Shown: in pieces, positions 30,773-38,531 of the stretch
Position numbering within the stretch: the stretch's first letter is position 1
Layout: every line of letters starts with the position of its first letter
Assembly: GCF_000262045.1 (NCBI RefSeq)
Contig: NZ_AJVF01000039.1
Coordinates: forward strand, 558,001 to 622,000
Length of the DNA stretch: 64,000 nucleotides
From: Bacillus siamensis KCTC 13613
GTDB taxonomy: Bacteria; Bacillota; Bacilli; Bacillales; Bacillaceae
Direction of reading: 5' to 3'
Program-made: the position numbers and the translations under genes
Notes under the pieces: generated by a model
What the model was told of the DNA's origin: nothing
What the model saw: the letters and a program-made list of their open reading frames with translations, nothing else
The model's database searches: none

Positions 30773-31747
30773 TCAAGTTGTCTGACCTTCCAGAAACCGC
30801 ACCGGCAAATACGTTTCCAGCGGCAAATCATCAAATTCGCCTTCAATTTCTTTTACTAAAATCTCGATGGCTGTTTTGGAAATCAATTCGATCGGCTGCT
30901 GGATGGTTGTCAATTCCGGAAGGATCGATTGAACGGTTTCGGTGCCGTCATAACCGATCACTTTTAATTGAGCCGGGATATCTTTTCCCCGTTTTTTGGC
31001 CTCGGTCATGACTGCTGCGGCCATCAGATCATCACTGGCAAAAATTCCGTCGGTGTCAGGCTGTTCATCGAATAACGATGAAATGATGTCATGGTCATGT
31101 TGATAAAAGGGTACTTCATATGTAATAGGCTGCCTTCCGTGTTTACGCATGACATCTTCGTATGCTTTTCTTCTGAGGTTTGCCGGTGTTTCGAGTTCAA
31201 GCGGGCCGTTGATATGGACGATGTGCCGGCACCCTTTTTCGATCAGCAGTTCCGCCGCTTTTTTTCCGCCGTCATAGTTGTCTGAGCCGACGACGGGAAT
31301 TGAATCCGATAAGAAATGATCAATGGCGACAATCGGCAGATTTTGCTTATGATAATTGAGAATTCCCCGGTTGTAAGTCACAGCGATCACGCCGTCCACT
31401 TGGTTTCTTATCAGCATCTCCACATATTTTTCTTCTTTATCCTTTCGATGTAAACTGTTGCAAAGCAGCAGTTTGTAGCCCATGGACGTACAAATGCTTT
31501 CAATATGAAAAGCGAGTTCGCCGAAAAACGGGTTGCCGGAGTTTGGGATGATAAGCCCTATTAAATTGGTTCTTTTACGGAATAAAGAGCGGGCGAGATC
31601 GTTTGGAAAGTAATTGATTTCTTCCATCGCCTTGTACACTTTTTCTTTTGTTTTTTCGCTGATATAGCCGCGGTTATTTAATACCCGCGAAACGGTTGTA
31701 GAGGAAACTCCCGCTATTTTTGCAACATCGTGAATGTTAGGCTTCAT
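30773..31747 (-). CDS. LacI-family repressor of the sucrose-type locus
   Basis: 324 residues. N-terminal HTH IHDVAKIAGVSSTTVSRVLN with the hinge YFPNDLARSL, then a periplasmic-binding-like sugar domain (about 60-324). Divergent from a LacY-type symporter and GH32 hydrolase, with two palindromic operators between. Likely induced by sucrose or a related fructoside. RBS GGAGGG before ATG 31747. Confidence 0.9.
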   Translation of the reverse strand: MKPNIHDVAKIAGVSSTTVSRVLNNRGYISEKTKEKVYKAMEEINYFPNDLARSLFRKRTNLIGLIIPNSGNPFFGELAFHIESICTSMGYKLLLCNSLHRKDKEEKYVEMLIRNQVDGVIAVTYNRGILNYHKQNLPIVAIDHFLSDSIPVVGSDNYDGGKKAAELLIEKGCRHIVHINGPLELETPANLRRKAYEDVMRKHGRQPITYEVPFYQHDHDIISSLFDEQPDTDGIFASDDLMAAAVMTEAKKRGKDIPAQLKVIGYDGTETVQSILPELTTIQQPIELISKTAIEILVKEIEGEFDDLPLETYLPVRFLEGQTT

Positions 31748-31887
31748 TCCCTTGCCCTCCTGCTTTACTGAAATGGCTTACAATTCTCGTCACGCACTTA
31801 TTTTAGAGAATCGGGCTGACATGCGCAAGGACATTCCATATTTCTGCTAGGGGTGCGTTTTGCTCGATTGAATAATCAGAAAAGTGT

Positions 31888-31947
31888 ATGTCAACCGATT
31901 GACATATGAAACCGGTTGACATAAAATTCTTTATGAAAGCGCTTTAT
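31888..31947 (+). promoter_or_regulatory. Promoter, paired LacI operators and cre site of the sucrose locus
   Basis: ATGTCAACCGATTGACAT (31888-31905; 7-bp perfect arms) and ATGAAACCGGTTGACAT (31906-31922) are adjacent operators of the LacI type with a central CCGG/CCGA. TTGACA inside the first (31899-31904) is a perfect -35, 17 bp from TAAAAT (31922-31927), so both operators occlude the promoter. TGAAAGCGCTTTAT (31934-31947) downstream is a good cre site for CcpA. Confidence 0.82.
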
Positions 31948-32021
31948 AAAGAGGATGAAGGGAAGTGACGGCGGCTGTTTGCGTAATGCAACTAAAGTGA
32001 AGTACCGGACAGCGCTAAAAA

Positions 32022-32035
32022 AGAAAGCGCTTACT
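32022..32035 (+). promoter_or_regulatory. Second cre-like site in the symporter leader
   Basis: AGAAAGCGCTTACT matches the CcpA core AAAGCGCTT with weaker ends. It lies 90 bp before the symporter start; two cre sites on one leader imply strong glucose repression. Confidence 0.5.
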
Positions 32036-32111
32036 TTATAGCGGGAAGGAATGACATGGCTCAGCGGTTCGGGAACGTGGAGTAAAAGGTCCTATTAAAG
32101 GAGCGGTGAAA

Positions 32112-33344
32112 ATGAAAAACGCAAAAAGTCTGTATTGGAAACTGAGTGCTTATTTTTTCTTTTTCTTTTTTACTTGGTCTTCCAGCTATTCTTTATTTGC
32201 GATTTGGCTGGGGCAGGAAATCAATTTAAACGGGTCAGCGACAGGCATTATTTTTTCTGTAAATGCCGTATTTGCCTTGTGCATGCAGCCTCTTTACGGT
32301 TTTATTTCTGACAAATTGGGGCTGAAGAAAAAGATCTTATTTATGATCAGCTTTCTTCTCCTATTTACAGGTCCGTTTTATATTTTCATCTATGGACCGC
32401 TCTTACAGTACAATGTCTTTCTTGGCGCCATTGTCGGAGGCCTGTATTTGGGAGCCGGCTTTTTGGCGGGGATAGGCGCGATTGAAACGTACATTGAAAA
32501 GGTCAGCCGAAAATATCATTTTGAGTATGGAAAATCAAGAATGTGGGGCTCATTGGGCTGGGCGGCGGCTGCATTTTTTGCAGGACAGCTTTTCAATATC
32601 AATCCCAATATCAACTTCTGGATCGCGTCTGTTTCAGCCGTCATTTTAACGGCCATTATCATGTCTGTAAAAATCGAAATGACAGACCACGAGAAAAAAA
32701 GAGCGGATTCGGTCCGGTTAAAAGATGCGGGGCGGCTCTTTTTAATAAAGGATTTTTGGTTTTTTATGATGTACATTATCGGCGTGACCTGCATTTACGG
32801 CGTATATGATCAGCAGTTCCCGATCTACTATGCGTCTTTGTTTCCTTCAGTGTCGATAGGCAACCAAGTATTCGGCTATCTTAATTCAGTCCAGGTATTT
32901 TTAGAGGCCGGCATGATGTTTCTTGCGCCTTTTATCGTCAATAAGTTCGGAGCGAAAAACAGTTTGATTTTAGCGGGGTTTTTAATGGCTTTCCGCATCG
33001 TCGGGTCCGGAATTGCAGTTGAGCCTGTAGGAATTTCATCAATGAAACTCATCCACGCACTGGAACTGCCGATTATGCTGATCGCCGTTTTTAAATATTT
33101 GGCTGCCAATTTTGATACGCGTCTGTCGTCCGTCCTTTATCTCGTCGGTTTTCAATTCGCATCTCAGGCAGGCGCGTCGATTCTGTCGCCGCTGGCGGGA
33201 GGATTATATGACAGTGCGGGGTTCCGGCAAACCTATCTCATCATGGGAATCGTCGTCTTTGGTTTTACCGTCATCTCCATATTTACTTTATTGGGCCCGA
33301 AACAAAACAGCAGGCGTGTCCAGCGTCTGCAAAAAATCGGATAG
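32112..33344 (+). CDS. LacY-type oligosaccharide:H+ symporter (probable sucrose permease)
   Basis: 410 residues from ATG 32112; the in-frame GTG at 32106 is only two bases from the AAAGGAG. Twelve membrane helices with the LacY-family start YWKLSAYFFFFFFTWSSSYS and loop GFISDKLGLKKK. OHS-family members move disaccharides with protons without phosphorylation. It sits 14 bp before a GH32 hydrolase, so sucrose or short fructans are likely substrates; raffinose or melibiose cannot be excluded. Confidence 0.85.
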   Translation: MKNAKSLYWKLSAYFFFFFFTWSSSYSLFAIWLGQEINLNGSATGIIFSVNAVFALCMQPLYGFISDKLGLKKKILFMISFLLLFTGPFYIFIYGPLLQYNVFLGAIVGGLYLGAGFLAGIGAIETYIEKVSRKYHFEYGKSRMWGSLGWAAAAFFAGQLFNINPNINFWIASVSAVILTAIIMSVKIEMTDHEKKRADSVRLKDAGRLFLIKDFWFFMMYIIGVTCIYGVYDQQFPIYYASLFPSVSIGNQVFGYLNSVQVFLEAGMMFLAPFIVNKFGAKNSLILAGFLMAFRIVGSGIAVEPVGISSMKLIHALELPIMLIAVFKYLAANFDTRLSSVLYLVGFQFASQAGASILSPLAGGLYDSAGFRQTYLIMGIVVFGFTVISIFTLLGPKQNSRRVQRLQKIG

Positions 33345-33358
33345 AGAGGATGTCGCAA

Positions 33359-34828
33359 ATGGATAGAATTCAGCAGGCGGAGGAAGCTTTGAAGGAAGCA
33401 GAGGGTAAAGTGAAACAAAGATATCGGCTGGGGTACCACATTATGCCCCGGGCGAATTGGATCAATGATCCGAACGGGCTTATTCAGTTTAAAGGAGAAT
33501 ACCACGTCTTTTTTCAGCATCATCCGTATGATGAGAATTGGGGGCCGATGCATTGGGGGCATGTAAAGAGTAAAGATCTCATTCAATGGGAGCACCTGCC
33601 GGTTGCCTTAGCTCCGGGGGATGCATTTGATCAAAGCGGCTGTTTTTCGGGAAGCGCGGCCGATGATAACGGACGCCTTACTTTAATCTATACAGGCCAT
33701 AATATGATTGATCAAGAGAAAGACCTTTTCTATCAAACTCAAAATATCGCGGTCAGCCAAGATGGGATTGTGTTTGAAAAGCTTCAGGAAAACCCCGTTA
33801 TTGCGGCACCGCCGGAAGACAGCGCCCGTCATTTCCGCGATCCGAAAGTATGGAAGCATCGCGATGAGTGGTATATGGTCATCGGCAACTCCTCAAAAGA
33901 AAACGTCGGACGGGTCGTTTTATACCGCTCATCTGATTTACGTGATTGGGAATACGCAGGTGTTCTCGCCCAAAGTGACGGTCATCTCGGCTATATGTGG
34001 GAATGTCCGGATTTCTTTGAATTAGGCGGCAAACATGTCCTGCTGATTTCGCCACAGGGTATTGAAGCCGACGGCGATTTATATAACAATTTACATCAAA
34101 CCGGTTATTTAATCGGTGACTATAATTATGAAACAAATAAATTTACACATGGCGCTTTTACAGAGCTGGATTACGGCCATGACTTTTACGCCGTGCAAAC
34201 ATTACTGGATGATAAGGGACGCAGAATCGCTATCGGCTGGATGGATATGTGGGAATCTGAGATGCCGACAAAAGCGGACGGATGGTGCGGTGCATTGACG
34301 CTGCCGCGAGAACTGACATTGCGTGACGATCATAAACTTTTGATGAATCCCGCCGAAGAAACCAAGCAGCTGCGAACAAAGGAATACCGGGAATGTGCAG
34401 GCCGGCAGGTATCAGGGAGTTACTTGGCAAAGACGTCCGAAGACCTGCTTGAAGTTCGAGTCGTGTTTAATATCAACGATTGCGATGCCGAATCGGCAGG
34501 TTTTAAGATTCGCGGCCTTGATGAAGAAGAACTTGTGCTTAAATACAATCTAACGGATAAAAAATTGACACTTGATTGCACCAAAATGGGGAAAGCGAAA
34601 GACGGTGTGAGAAGAGTGCGGCTGGATGCAAGCGGCAAGCTGGCGCTGCGGATATTTATTGACAGATCTTCGATTGAAGTATTCGCCAATCATGGAGAAG
34701 CAACGATGACAAGCCGTATCTATCCGAAAGAGGGCAGATTGGGGCTTGAGCTGTTTTCTGAGAAAGGCGCTGTAAAGGTTGAGGAATTCACCTATTGGAC
34801 GTTAAAAGACATTTGGAAAAAAAGCTGA
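33359..34828 (+). CDS. GH32 sucrose / beta-fructoside hydrolase
   Basis: 489 residues, no signal peptide, so intracellular. The five-bladed propeller domain has the nucleophile motif WINDPNGL near residue 35, the transition-state stabiliser RDPK near 160 and acid/base Glu in WECPDFFEL near 220. The beta-sandwich domain (about 350-489) has IFIDRSSIEVFAN. Since uptake is by a proton symporter, the substrate is likely free sucrose rather than sucrose-6-phosphate. ATG 33359 has correct spacing from GAGAGGA; ATG 33350 touches it. Confidence 0.9.
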   Translation: MDRIQQAEEALKEAEGKVKQRYRLGYHIMPRANWINDPNGLIQFKGEYHVFFQHHPYDENWGPMHWGHVKSKDLIQWEHLPVALAPGDAFDQSGCFSGSAADDNGRLTLIYTGHNMIDQEKDLFYQTQNIAVSQDGIVFEKLQENPVIAAPPEDSARHFRDPKVWKHRDEWYMVIGNSSKENVGRVVLYRSSDLRDWEYAGVLAQSDGHLGYMWECPDFFELGGKHVLLISPQGIEADGDLYNNLHQTGYLIGDYNYETNKFTHGAFTELDYGHDFYAVQTLLDDKGRRIAIGWMDMWESEMPTKADGWCGALTLPRELTLRDDHKLLMNPAEETKQLRTKEYRECAGRQVSGSYLAKTSEDLLEVRVVFNINDCDAESAGFKIRGLDEEELVLKYNLTDKKLTLDCTKMGKAKDGVRRVRLDASGKLALRIFIDRSSIEVFANHGEATMTSRIYPKEGRLGLELFSEKGAVKVEEFTYWTLKDIWKKS

Positions 34829-34930
34829 AACGTGCTTTTTCTGAAGTGACTGGAAAAGTACTGAGCAGCTGAAATGACTGATCGCATCAGGCGTGTGAGC
34901 CTTTTGAAAAACAAGCCGTTATGCGGGGCG

Positions 34931-34962
34931 GGATTATGCTGCATGAGGACGCTGCATAATCC
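34931..34962 (+). terminator. Inverted repeat downstream of the GH32 gene
   Basis: GGATTATGC/GCATAATCC arms around a 14-base loop. Only a weak T-run follows, so termination is likely but unproven. No gene is seen in 34829-35024. Confidence 0.5.
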
Positions 34963-35024
34963 TGTTACTATACATACATCACTGCAGCATAAGCGCCGTA
35001 AAGTTCACTATTATTGAAAAAGTG

Positions 35025-35053
35025 TTGCTTTCTGCGTGTGTCTTTATTATAAT
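35025..35053 (+). promoter_or_regulatory. tRNA-Arg promoter
   Basis: TTGCTT (35025-35030), 17-bp spacer, TATAAT (35048-35053), 27 bp before the tRNA. Confidence 0.78.
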
Positions 35054-35079
35054 ATAAAGGTATCTGATTGAAAAAACGT

Positions 35080-35155
35080 GCGCTCGTAGCTCAGTTGGAT
35101 AGAGCGGTGGTTTCCGGTACCACGTCTGTCGGGGGTTCGAATCCCTCCGAGCGCG
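35080..35155 (+). tRNA. tRNA-Arg (anticodon CCG)
   Basis: Cloverleaf can be folded: acceptor GCGCTCG/CGAGCGC, D-arm GCTC/GAGC, anticodon stem GTGGT/ACCAC with loop TTCCGGT giving CCG, and T-loop TTCGAAT. Discriminator G at 35155; CCA is not encoded. It corresponds in position to the single tRNA-Arg gene near clpP in B. subtilis and marks the left boundary of the toxin-immunity region. Confidence 0.93.
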
Positions 35156-35201
35156 TCAAAAGCATGAGATAGCTTTAAATGAATAAAGCTTAAAGAAGTC
35201 G

Positions 35202-35232
35202 AAAACCCTTGCCGTGCAAGGGTTTTTCTTTG
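35202..35232 (+). terminator. Terminator after tRNA-Arg
   Basis: AAACCCTTGC-CGT-GCAAGGGTTTTTCTTTG hairpin plus T-run. Confidence 0.88.
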
Positions 35233-35317
35233 TTTCGATGGACTTATTGGGAGCCCGAGAAAGCGTTAAAAAACGTTATTATTTCATTTCGTTTACACAA
35301 TCTTTGGACGCATGTCT

Positions 35318-35357
35318 CAAAAAACCCCGCAAATAATAAATCCGCGAGGTTTTTTAT
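35318..35357. terminator. Terminator of the toxin operon
   Basis: AAAAAACC-CCGC/GCG-AGGTTTTTT with T-runs on both strands, directly after the stop of the minus-strand gene at 35359. Confidence 0.8.
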
Positions 35358-35358
35358 T

Positions 35359-35670
35359 TTACCTTGTTTTGAAACTGTTAATGAATGTGTCCCTGTTATT
35401 TTCGGTGCCGGCAATCAGCCGCGCACTTTCACTGATCCGCTGTGCGAGAGCTTTTTGCGCCTTGCCTTCGAAGCTGTTCAATAATGCTGAATAAACTTCA
35501 TATAATTCATCTTTCAATGTGTCCATTTCGAATGCCGGTTTCAGCGTTTGGCGCACTGTTTCCAGTTTTGTCCCCGCTGCCTCCGTCATGACGGTTTTCA
35601 GCATTTGCCGCTGCAGCCTTTTCTTCATCGGGTCGTCCTTGTGTTCTAAAAGTTCGTCTAATGTCGGCAT
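35359..35670 (-). CDS. Small helical protein in the toxin operon (candidate T7SS partner)
   Basis: 103 residues, almost entirely predicted alpha-helical (for example MKKRLQRQMLKTVMTEAAG and LKDELYEVYSALLNSFEGKA), no signal or membrane segment, no cysteine. It starts 16 bp after the lipase-toxin stop with RBS GAGGTGG, so the two are cotranscribed. TslA-type effectors need small helical partner proteins that pack on their C-terminal domain, so this could be such a partner; it lacks an obvious WXG motif. A cytosolic immunity or chaperone role is an alternative. Confidence 0.75.
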   Translation of the reverse strand: MPTLDELLEHKDDPMKKRLQRQMLKTVMTEAAGTKLETVRQTLKPAFEMDTLKDELYEVYSALLNSFEGKAQKALAQRISESARLIAGTENNRDTFINSFKTR

Positions 35671-35686
35671 TATGTATCCACCTCTA

Positions 35687-37117
35687 TCATCTTAACCAGT
35701 TTGCGAGCATCTGGTCTTTTTCCTGAAATTTGTCCGCTATTTTATGTAAGAATCCGCCGATCTCTTCAAGGTCCGTGATCGCCGCCTGCAAAGAATCAAT
35801 AAACGCCTGCTCAGCCTGAGTGTCGTAAAAAATCGGGCCTTTATCGTAGGATTGCGCAATATCTTCAATTGTATTGGTCACGTCCTGTGCTTGAAGCTGA
35901 TCAAACAAGCCGTGTCCGACTTGGCCGTAAAATTCGGTTTTCAGCTCGGCGATTTTTTCATCGTGCTCTTGATAGGCGTTCTGCGCTTCTTTTTTCATCG
36001 TCCGCAAATCCTCAGTCATGGCCTGTACCTTTTCAGCCAGCTTCTTTGCGTTTTTCGGCGTTACTTTTATCGCATCTCCGCTTCCGATCGCACCGGCCGG
36101 CAGAAGAGCGCCGAGATTTTTATCGAAGACTAACTCATCTCCGTTCGGATTTGTGATGTTTCCGTTTCGGTCAAATATGAAATTCGCTTCGTTTAAGCCG
36201 TGTGTATCCGGATTTCTCAGAATGACGGTAGTAAAGAAATAAGCGAGATTCTTGCTGATCTGCTCGTTTAAGTTCCCATCAAGCCGCTGCTTTCGGCTGA
36301 ACTGTGAGAGTGAGGGGTTTTTCGTATAAATCGTTGTCCCGTTGTGGCGGTCATATTCGTTCCAATAACCTGCCCCGACCATGTCGTCCGGATTGATAAT
36401 TGACCGGATGTAAGGATCGTATATGCCGCTGTTGATGTCTTTCTGTGTTTCTTCATCGTGCAGTTTCACGACGGAAGGACTGTTAAACGCAACGGCATAA
36501 ATATCATTATTCACCGCGCTGTATTCGGCCTCAGCGCCGCCGAGTGAATGGCCGGTTGTTGAAATAATCGTTGACGTTCCGGCATACTTTTTCTTTACGC
36601 TGCGTACCAGCTGATCGGCTTGATCGATTTGCGATGTTTTCGTTATCAGCTTATACTTTCCGGTTGTGAGCATGGCGTCTTGAGAGGGCGTTCCATTGTA
36701 TTTTCCGAGTGTTTTAGACGTGTCTTTCGCATCTTTTTTTACAATATAATACACTTCTTTTTTTGGATTATTTCCAAAAACAATATTCCCGCCGTCCGCT
36801 TTTACGCCGTCATTGATCGGGTCTTTTCCGATATCGGTTCCGGCAAAGGCGACGACCACGTTTTCGGGGTTTTTTGATTTTATCCGTTTACCATTTTTCT
36901 TCACTGCTTGTACTAATACAACCGCATCGAGCCCTGTATCATCGTCTGATTTTATTTGATCGACGTACCAGTAAGTAGGTTTTGAAATGGAAGAATTAAT
37001 ACGTATATACTCATTGTTCTCTAATTTCCTTTTAAGATAGTCATAATTATAAGCACGTTGACTCATCCTGTAATATGTTTCATCTGTCAGGCTTGAAGTC
37101 CTAATTTTCTTGCTCAA
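35687..37117 (-). CDS. Lipase-type toxin with C-terminal helical domain, TslA-like reverse T7SS effector
   Basis: 476 residues from TTG 37117. TTG is chosen because AAGAAAGGTG has correct spacing and a truncated paralogue aligns there. No signal peptide. N-terminal lipase class 3-type domain (about 10-320): VVVAFAGTD (about residues 88-95), nucleophile elbow TGHSLGG with Ser191, candidate Asp in INPDDMV (about 244) and His in DTHGL (306). The C-terminal 115 residues are a long helical region ending NWLR. A catalytic N-terminus and helical C-terminus is the reverse of LXG toxins and matches S. aureus TslA, a phospholipase exported by the T7SS. Divergent from an immunity-like gene array. Function by homology and context only. 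Confidence 0.8.
   Translation of the reverse strand: MSKKIRTSSLTDETYYRMSQRAYNYDYLKRKLENNEYIRINSSISKPTYWYVDQIKSDDDTGLDAVVLVQAVKKNGKRIKSKNPENVVVAFAGTDIGKDPINDGVKADGGNIVFGNNPKKEVYYIVKKDAKDTSKTLGKYNGTPSQDAMLTTGKYKLITKTSQIDQADQLVRSVKKKYAGTSTIISTTGHSLGGAEAEYSAVNNDIYAVAFNSPSVVKLHDEETQKDINSGIYDPYIRSIINPDDMVGAGYWNEYDRHNGTTIYTKNPSLSQFSRKQRLDGNLNEQISKNLAYFFTTVILRNPDTHGLNEANFIFDRNGNITNPNGDELVFDKNLGALLPAGAIGSGDAIKVTPKNAKKLAEKVQAMTEDLRTMKKEAQNAYQEHDEKIAELKTEFYGQVGHGLFDQLQAQDVTNTIEDIAQSYDKGPIFYDTQAEQAFIDSLQAAITDLEEIGGFLHKIADKFQEKDQMLANWLR
36745..36882. repeat. 138-bp toxin-internal repeat, copy 1
   Basis: Matches 38111-38248 with two mismatches by eye. It encodes the same toxin segment in both genes, from SKNPENVVVAF to NPKKEVYY. 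The flanks diverge sharply, suggesting recombination or gene conversion. Confidence 0.85.
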
Positions 37118-37173
37118 GATATACAGCACCTTTCTTGTCATGTAAAATAGGGTAAGGAAAGGGATGATTTTTT

Positions 37174-37488
37174 TTGAAAAAATACCTTATTATTGTACTA
37201 ATGTTAATTATAACTGTTGGAGGATTGATTATGAAGCATCAATATGATGTAAAAAAGGAAGAAAAGGCTCTTTTTGAAAAAGCCAAAAGTAAAATGACCG
37301 AATACTTGCACCGCGAGTATAAGGGAATAGAGAAAATTTCTTATGATGATTATTTTATTGATCCAACTGGCGGAATCACAGTTGAGGGGTATCTAAACGG
37401 CGATAAAAGTAAAGAATTTGATGGCTTATATGATCCTGTAGGTGACAAAATAGGGAGCTCCTCTGTGGATGCGGAAGAAAAATCTTAA
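37174..37488 (+). CDS. Immunity-like membrane-anchored protein, paralogue 1 (DUF1433/TilA-like)
   Basis: 104 residues, start TTG 37174 after GGAAAGGG. One N-terminal membrane helix (about 3-21) then a small outside domain with the family pattern DPTGGITVEGYLNGD and FDGLYDP. No lipobox cysteine, unlike staphylococcal TilA. Lacks the C-terminal Cys pair of paralogues 2, 4, 5 and 6. It starts 56 bp from the toxin start on the opposite strand, making it the best candidate for the cognate immunity protein. Confidence 0.75.
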   Translation: MKKYLIIVLMLIITVGGLIMKHQYDVKKEEKALFEKAKSKMTEYLHREYKGIEKISYDDYFIDPTGGITVEGYLNGDKSKEFDGLYDPVGDKIGSSSVDAEEKS

Positions 37489-37911
37489 GATGCCGAAATG
37501 CACCGGATGTCACCGGCCATTTTTCTAGTCCGCGAACTTTATCATAACTCATGGGACGGATGATTCTGTGAAAAAATATATAATTATCTTCATGGTTATC
37601 TTTATAGCAGCCGGAGGTTTTATAATGAAGAGTATGAATGATAAAAATGTTCAGGCAGAAGAGGTAAAGATTGCTCAAGAACGAATGGAGAAATTTATCA
37701 AAGCGAATTATGAAGGAATACATAACGTTACATTTAAAGATAAATATGAAACAGATCCAATGGGCGGGATAGAGGTATTTGGCTATTACAACGATGATAC
37801 ATCAAATAAATTTGACGGTATTTATGATAAGGCAAATGACAAGATTATGGGACACACTATAGATGCTGTGAGAAAGAAAGAATGTAGAGATAAAGACTGC
37901 GATTATTAAAA
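37455..37911 (+). repeat. Immunity cassette repeat, copy A
   Basis: Spans the 3' end of paralogue 1, the 80-bp spacer and all of paralogue 2. Nearly the same sequence recurs at 40306-40759 with few substitutions and a few small indels, so it is a recent within-locus duplication. Confidence 0.85.
37568..37909 (+). CDS. Immunity-like membrane-anchored protein, paralogue 2
   Basis: 113 residues, GTG start. Membrane helix about residues 4-21, then FIKANYEGIHNVTFKDKYE, DPMGGIEVFGYYND and FDGIYDK, ending in two cysteines (KKECRDKDCDY). About 95 percent identical to paralogue 6 (six differences by my count), but clearly different from paralogues 1, 3, 4 and 5. The spacer before it, read on the minus strand, encodes MSYDKVRGLEKW, a fragment of a lost toxin. 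Confidence 0.75.
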   Translation: MKKYIIIFMVIFIAAGGFIMKSMNDKNVQAEEVKIAQERMEKFIKANYEGIHNVTFKDKYETDPMGGIEVFGYYNDDTSNKFDGIYDKANDKIMGHTIDAVRKKECRDKDCDY

Positions 37912-37937
37912 AAGACGCCAGTGTGGCGTCTTTTTTG
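37909..37937. terminator. Terminator after immunity paralogue 2
   Basis: AAAAAAGACGCCA/TGGCGTCTTTTTT hairpin. It is also read as codons by the truncated minus-strand toxin frame. Confidence 0.85.
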
Positions 37938-38110
37938 TATTATACCTTCAATTGCTTCGGAAATTGTGGACCATTTTTCTATTCCGCGAGCTACATGTGT
38001 ACCTTTGCCTGCTATTGTTGCATATGCTTCATATGTATTATTGGCTGGCCCCAAAAACTCTGATCGATAAATCCTTTTGCTTAAAGAGTAGCCATTCTTG
38101 TTTTTCTCTT

Positions 38111-38248
38111 TATAATACACTTCTTTTTTTGGATTATTTCCAAAAACAATATTCCCCCCGTCCGCTTTTACTCCGTCATTGATCGGGTCTTTTCCGATAT
38201 CGGTTCCGGCAAAGGCGACGACCACGTTTTCGGGGTTTTTTGATTTTA
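38111..38248. repeat. 138-bp toxin-internal repeat, copy 2
   Basis: Counterpart of 36745-36882 with two mismatches; see that entry. Confidence 0.85.
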
Positions 38249-38531
38249 CCCATTTGCCGTTTTTTGTCTTGATGCCTTTTGAGAATACAAAGGCATCGAG
38301 ACCCGTATCAGAATCCTGCTTCACTTTCTCAACGTACCAATATGACGTCTTACTTATTTTATAAGGAGTTTTATATTTCATATGCAGGGCTAACATTTTA
38401 TAATGGTAAGCTGCTTGACTCAAACGATAATATTCTTTATCTGTGACATTAGAGACGGTTATTTCTTTTCCTTTTGGCATATATACATCACCTTTCTTAT
38501 ATTGTAAAATAGTTCCGAAAGGATGATACGC

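Larger units (their letters stand above)
37857..38480 (-). pseudogene. Truncated second toxin gene
   Basis: From ATG 38480 (AAGAAAGGTGATG upstream, as in the full toxin) the protein keeps the lipase N-terminal strand region, including FAGTDIGKDPINDG, but ends before any GHSLGG elbow. Its tail ARGIEKWSTISEAIEGI runs straight through the terminator of paralogue 2 and overlaps its 3' end, so the last 25 or so residues are accidental. No catalytic serine and no helical C-terminus: not a working effector. The middle is nearly identical at DNA level to the intact toxin. Confidence 0.8.

Noticed and set aside
33233..33595. 120-residue minus-strand open frame across the symporter/GH32 junction
   Set aside because: Lies antisense to two well-supported genes with no RBS or family-like sequence.
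37376..37723. 115-residue minus-strand open frame over immunity paralogues 1 and 2, with a similar one at 40340-40702
   Set aside because: Both are antisense shadows of the immunity genes. Only their short N-terminal MSYD.. piece is meaningful, as a toxin scrap.
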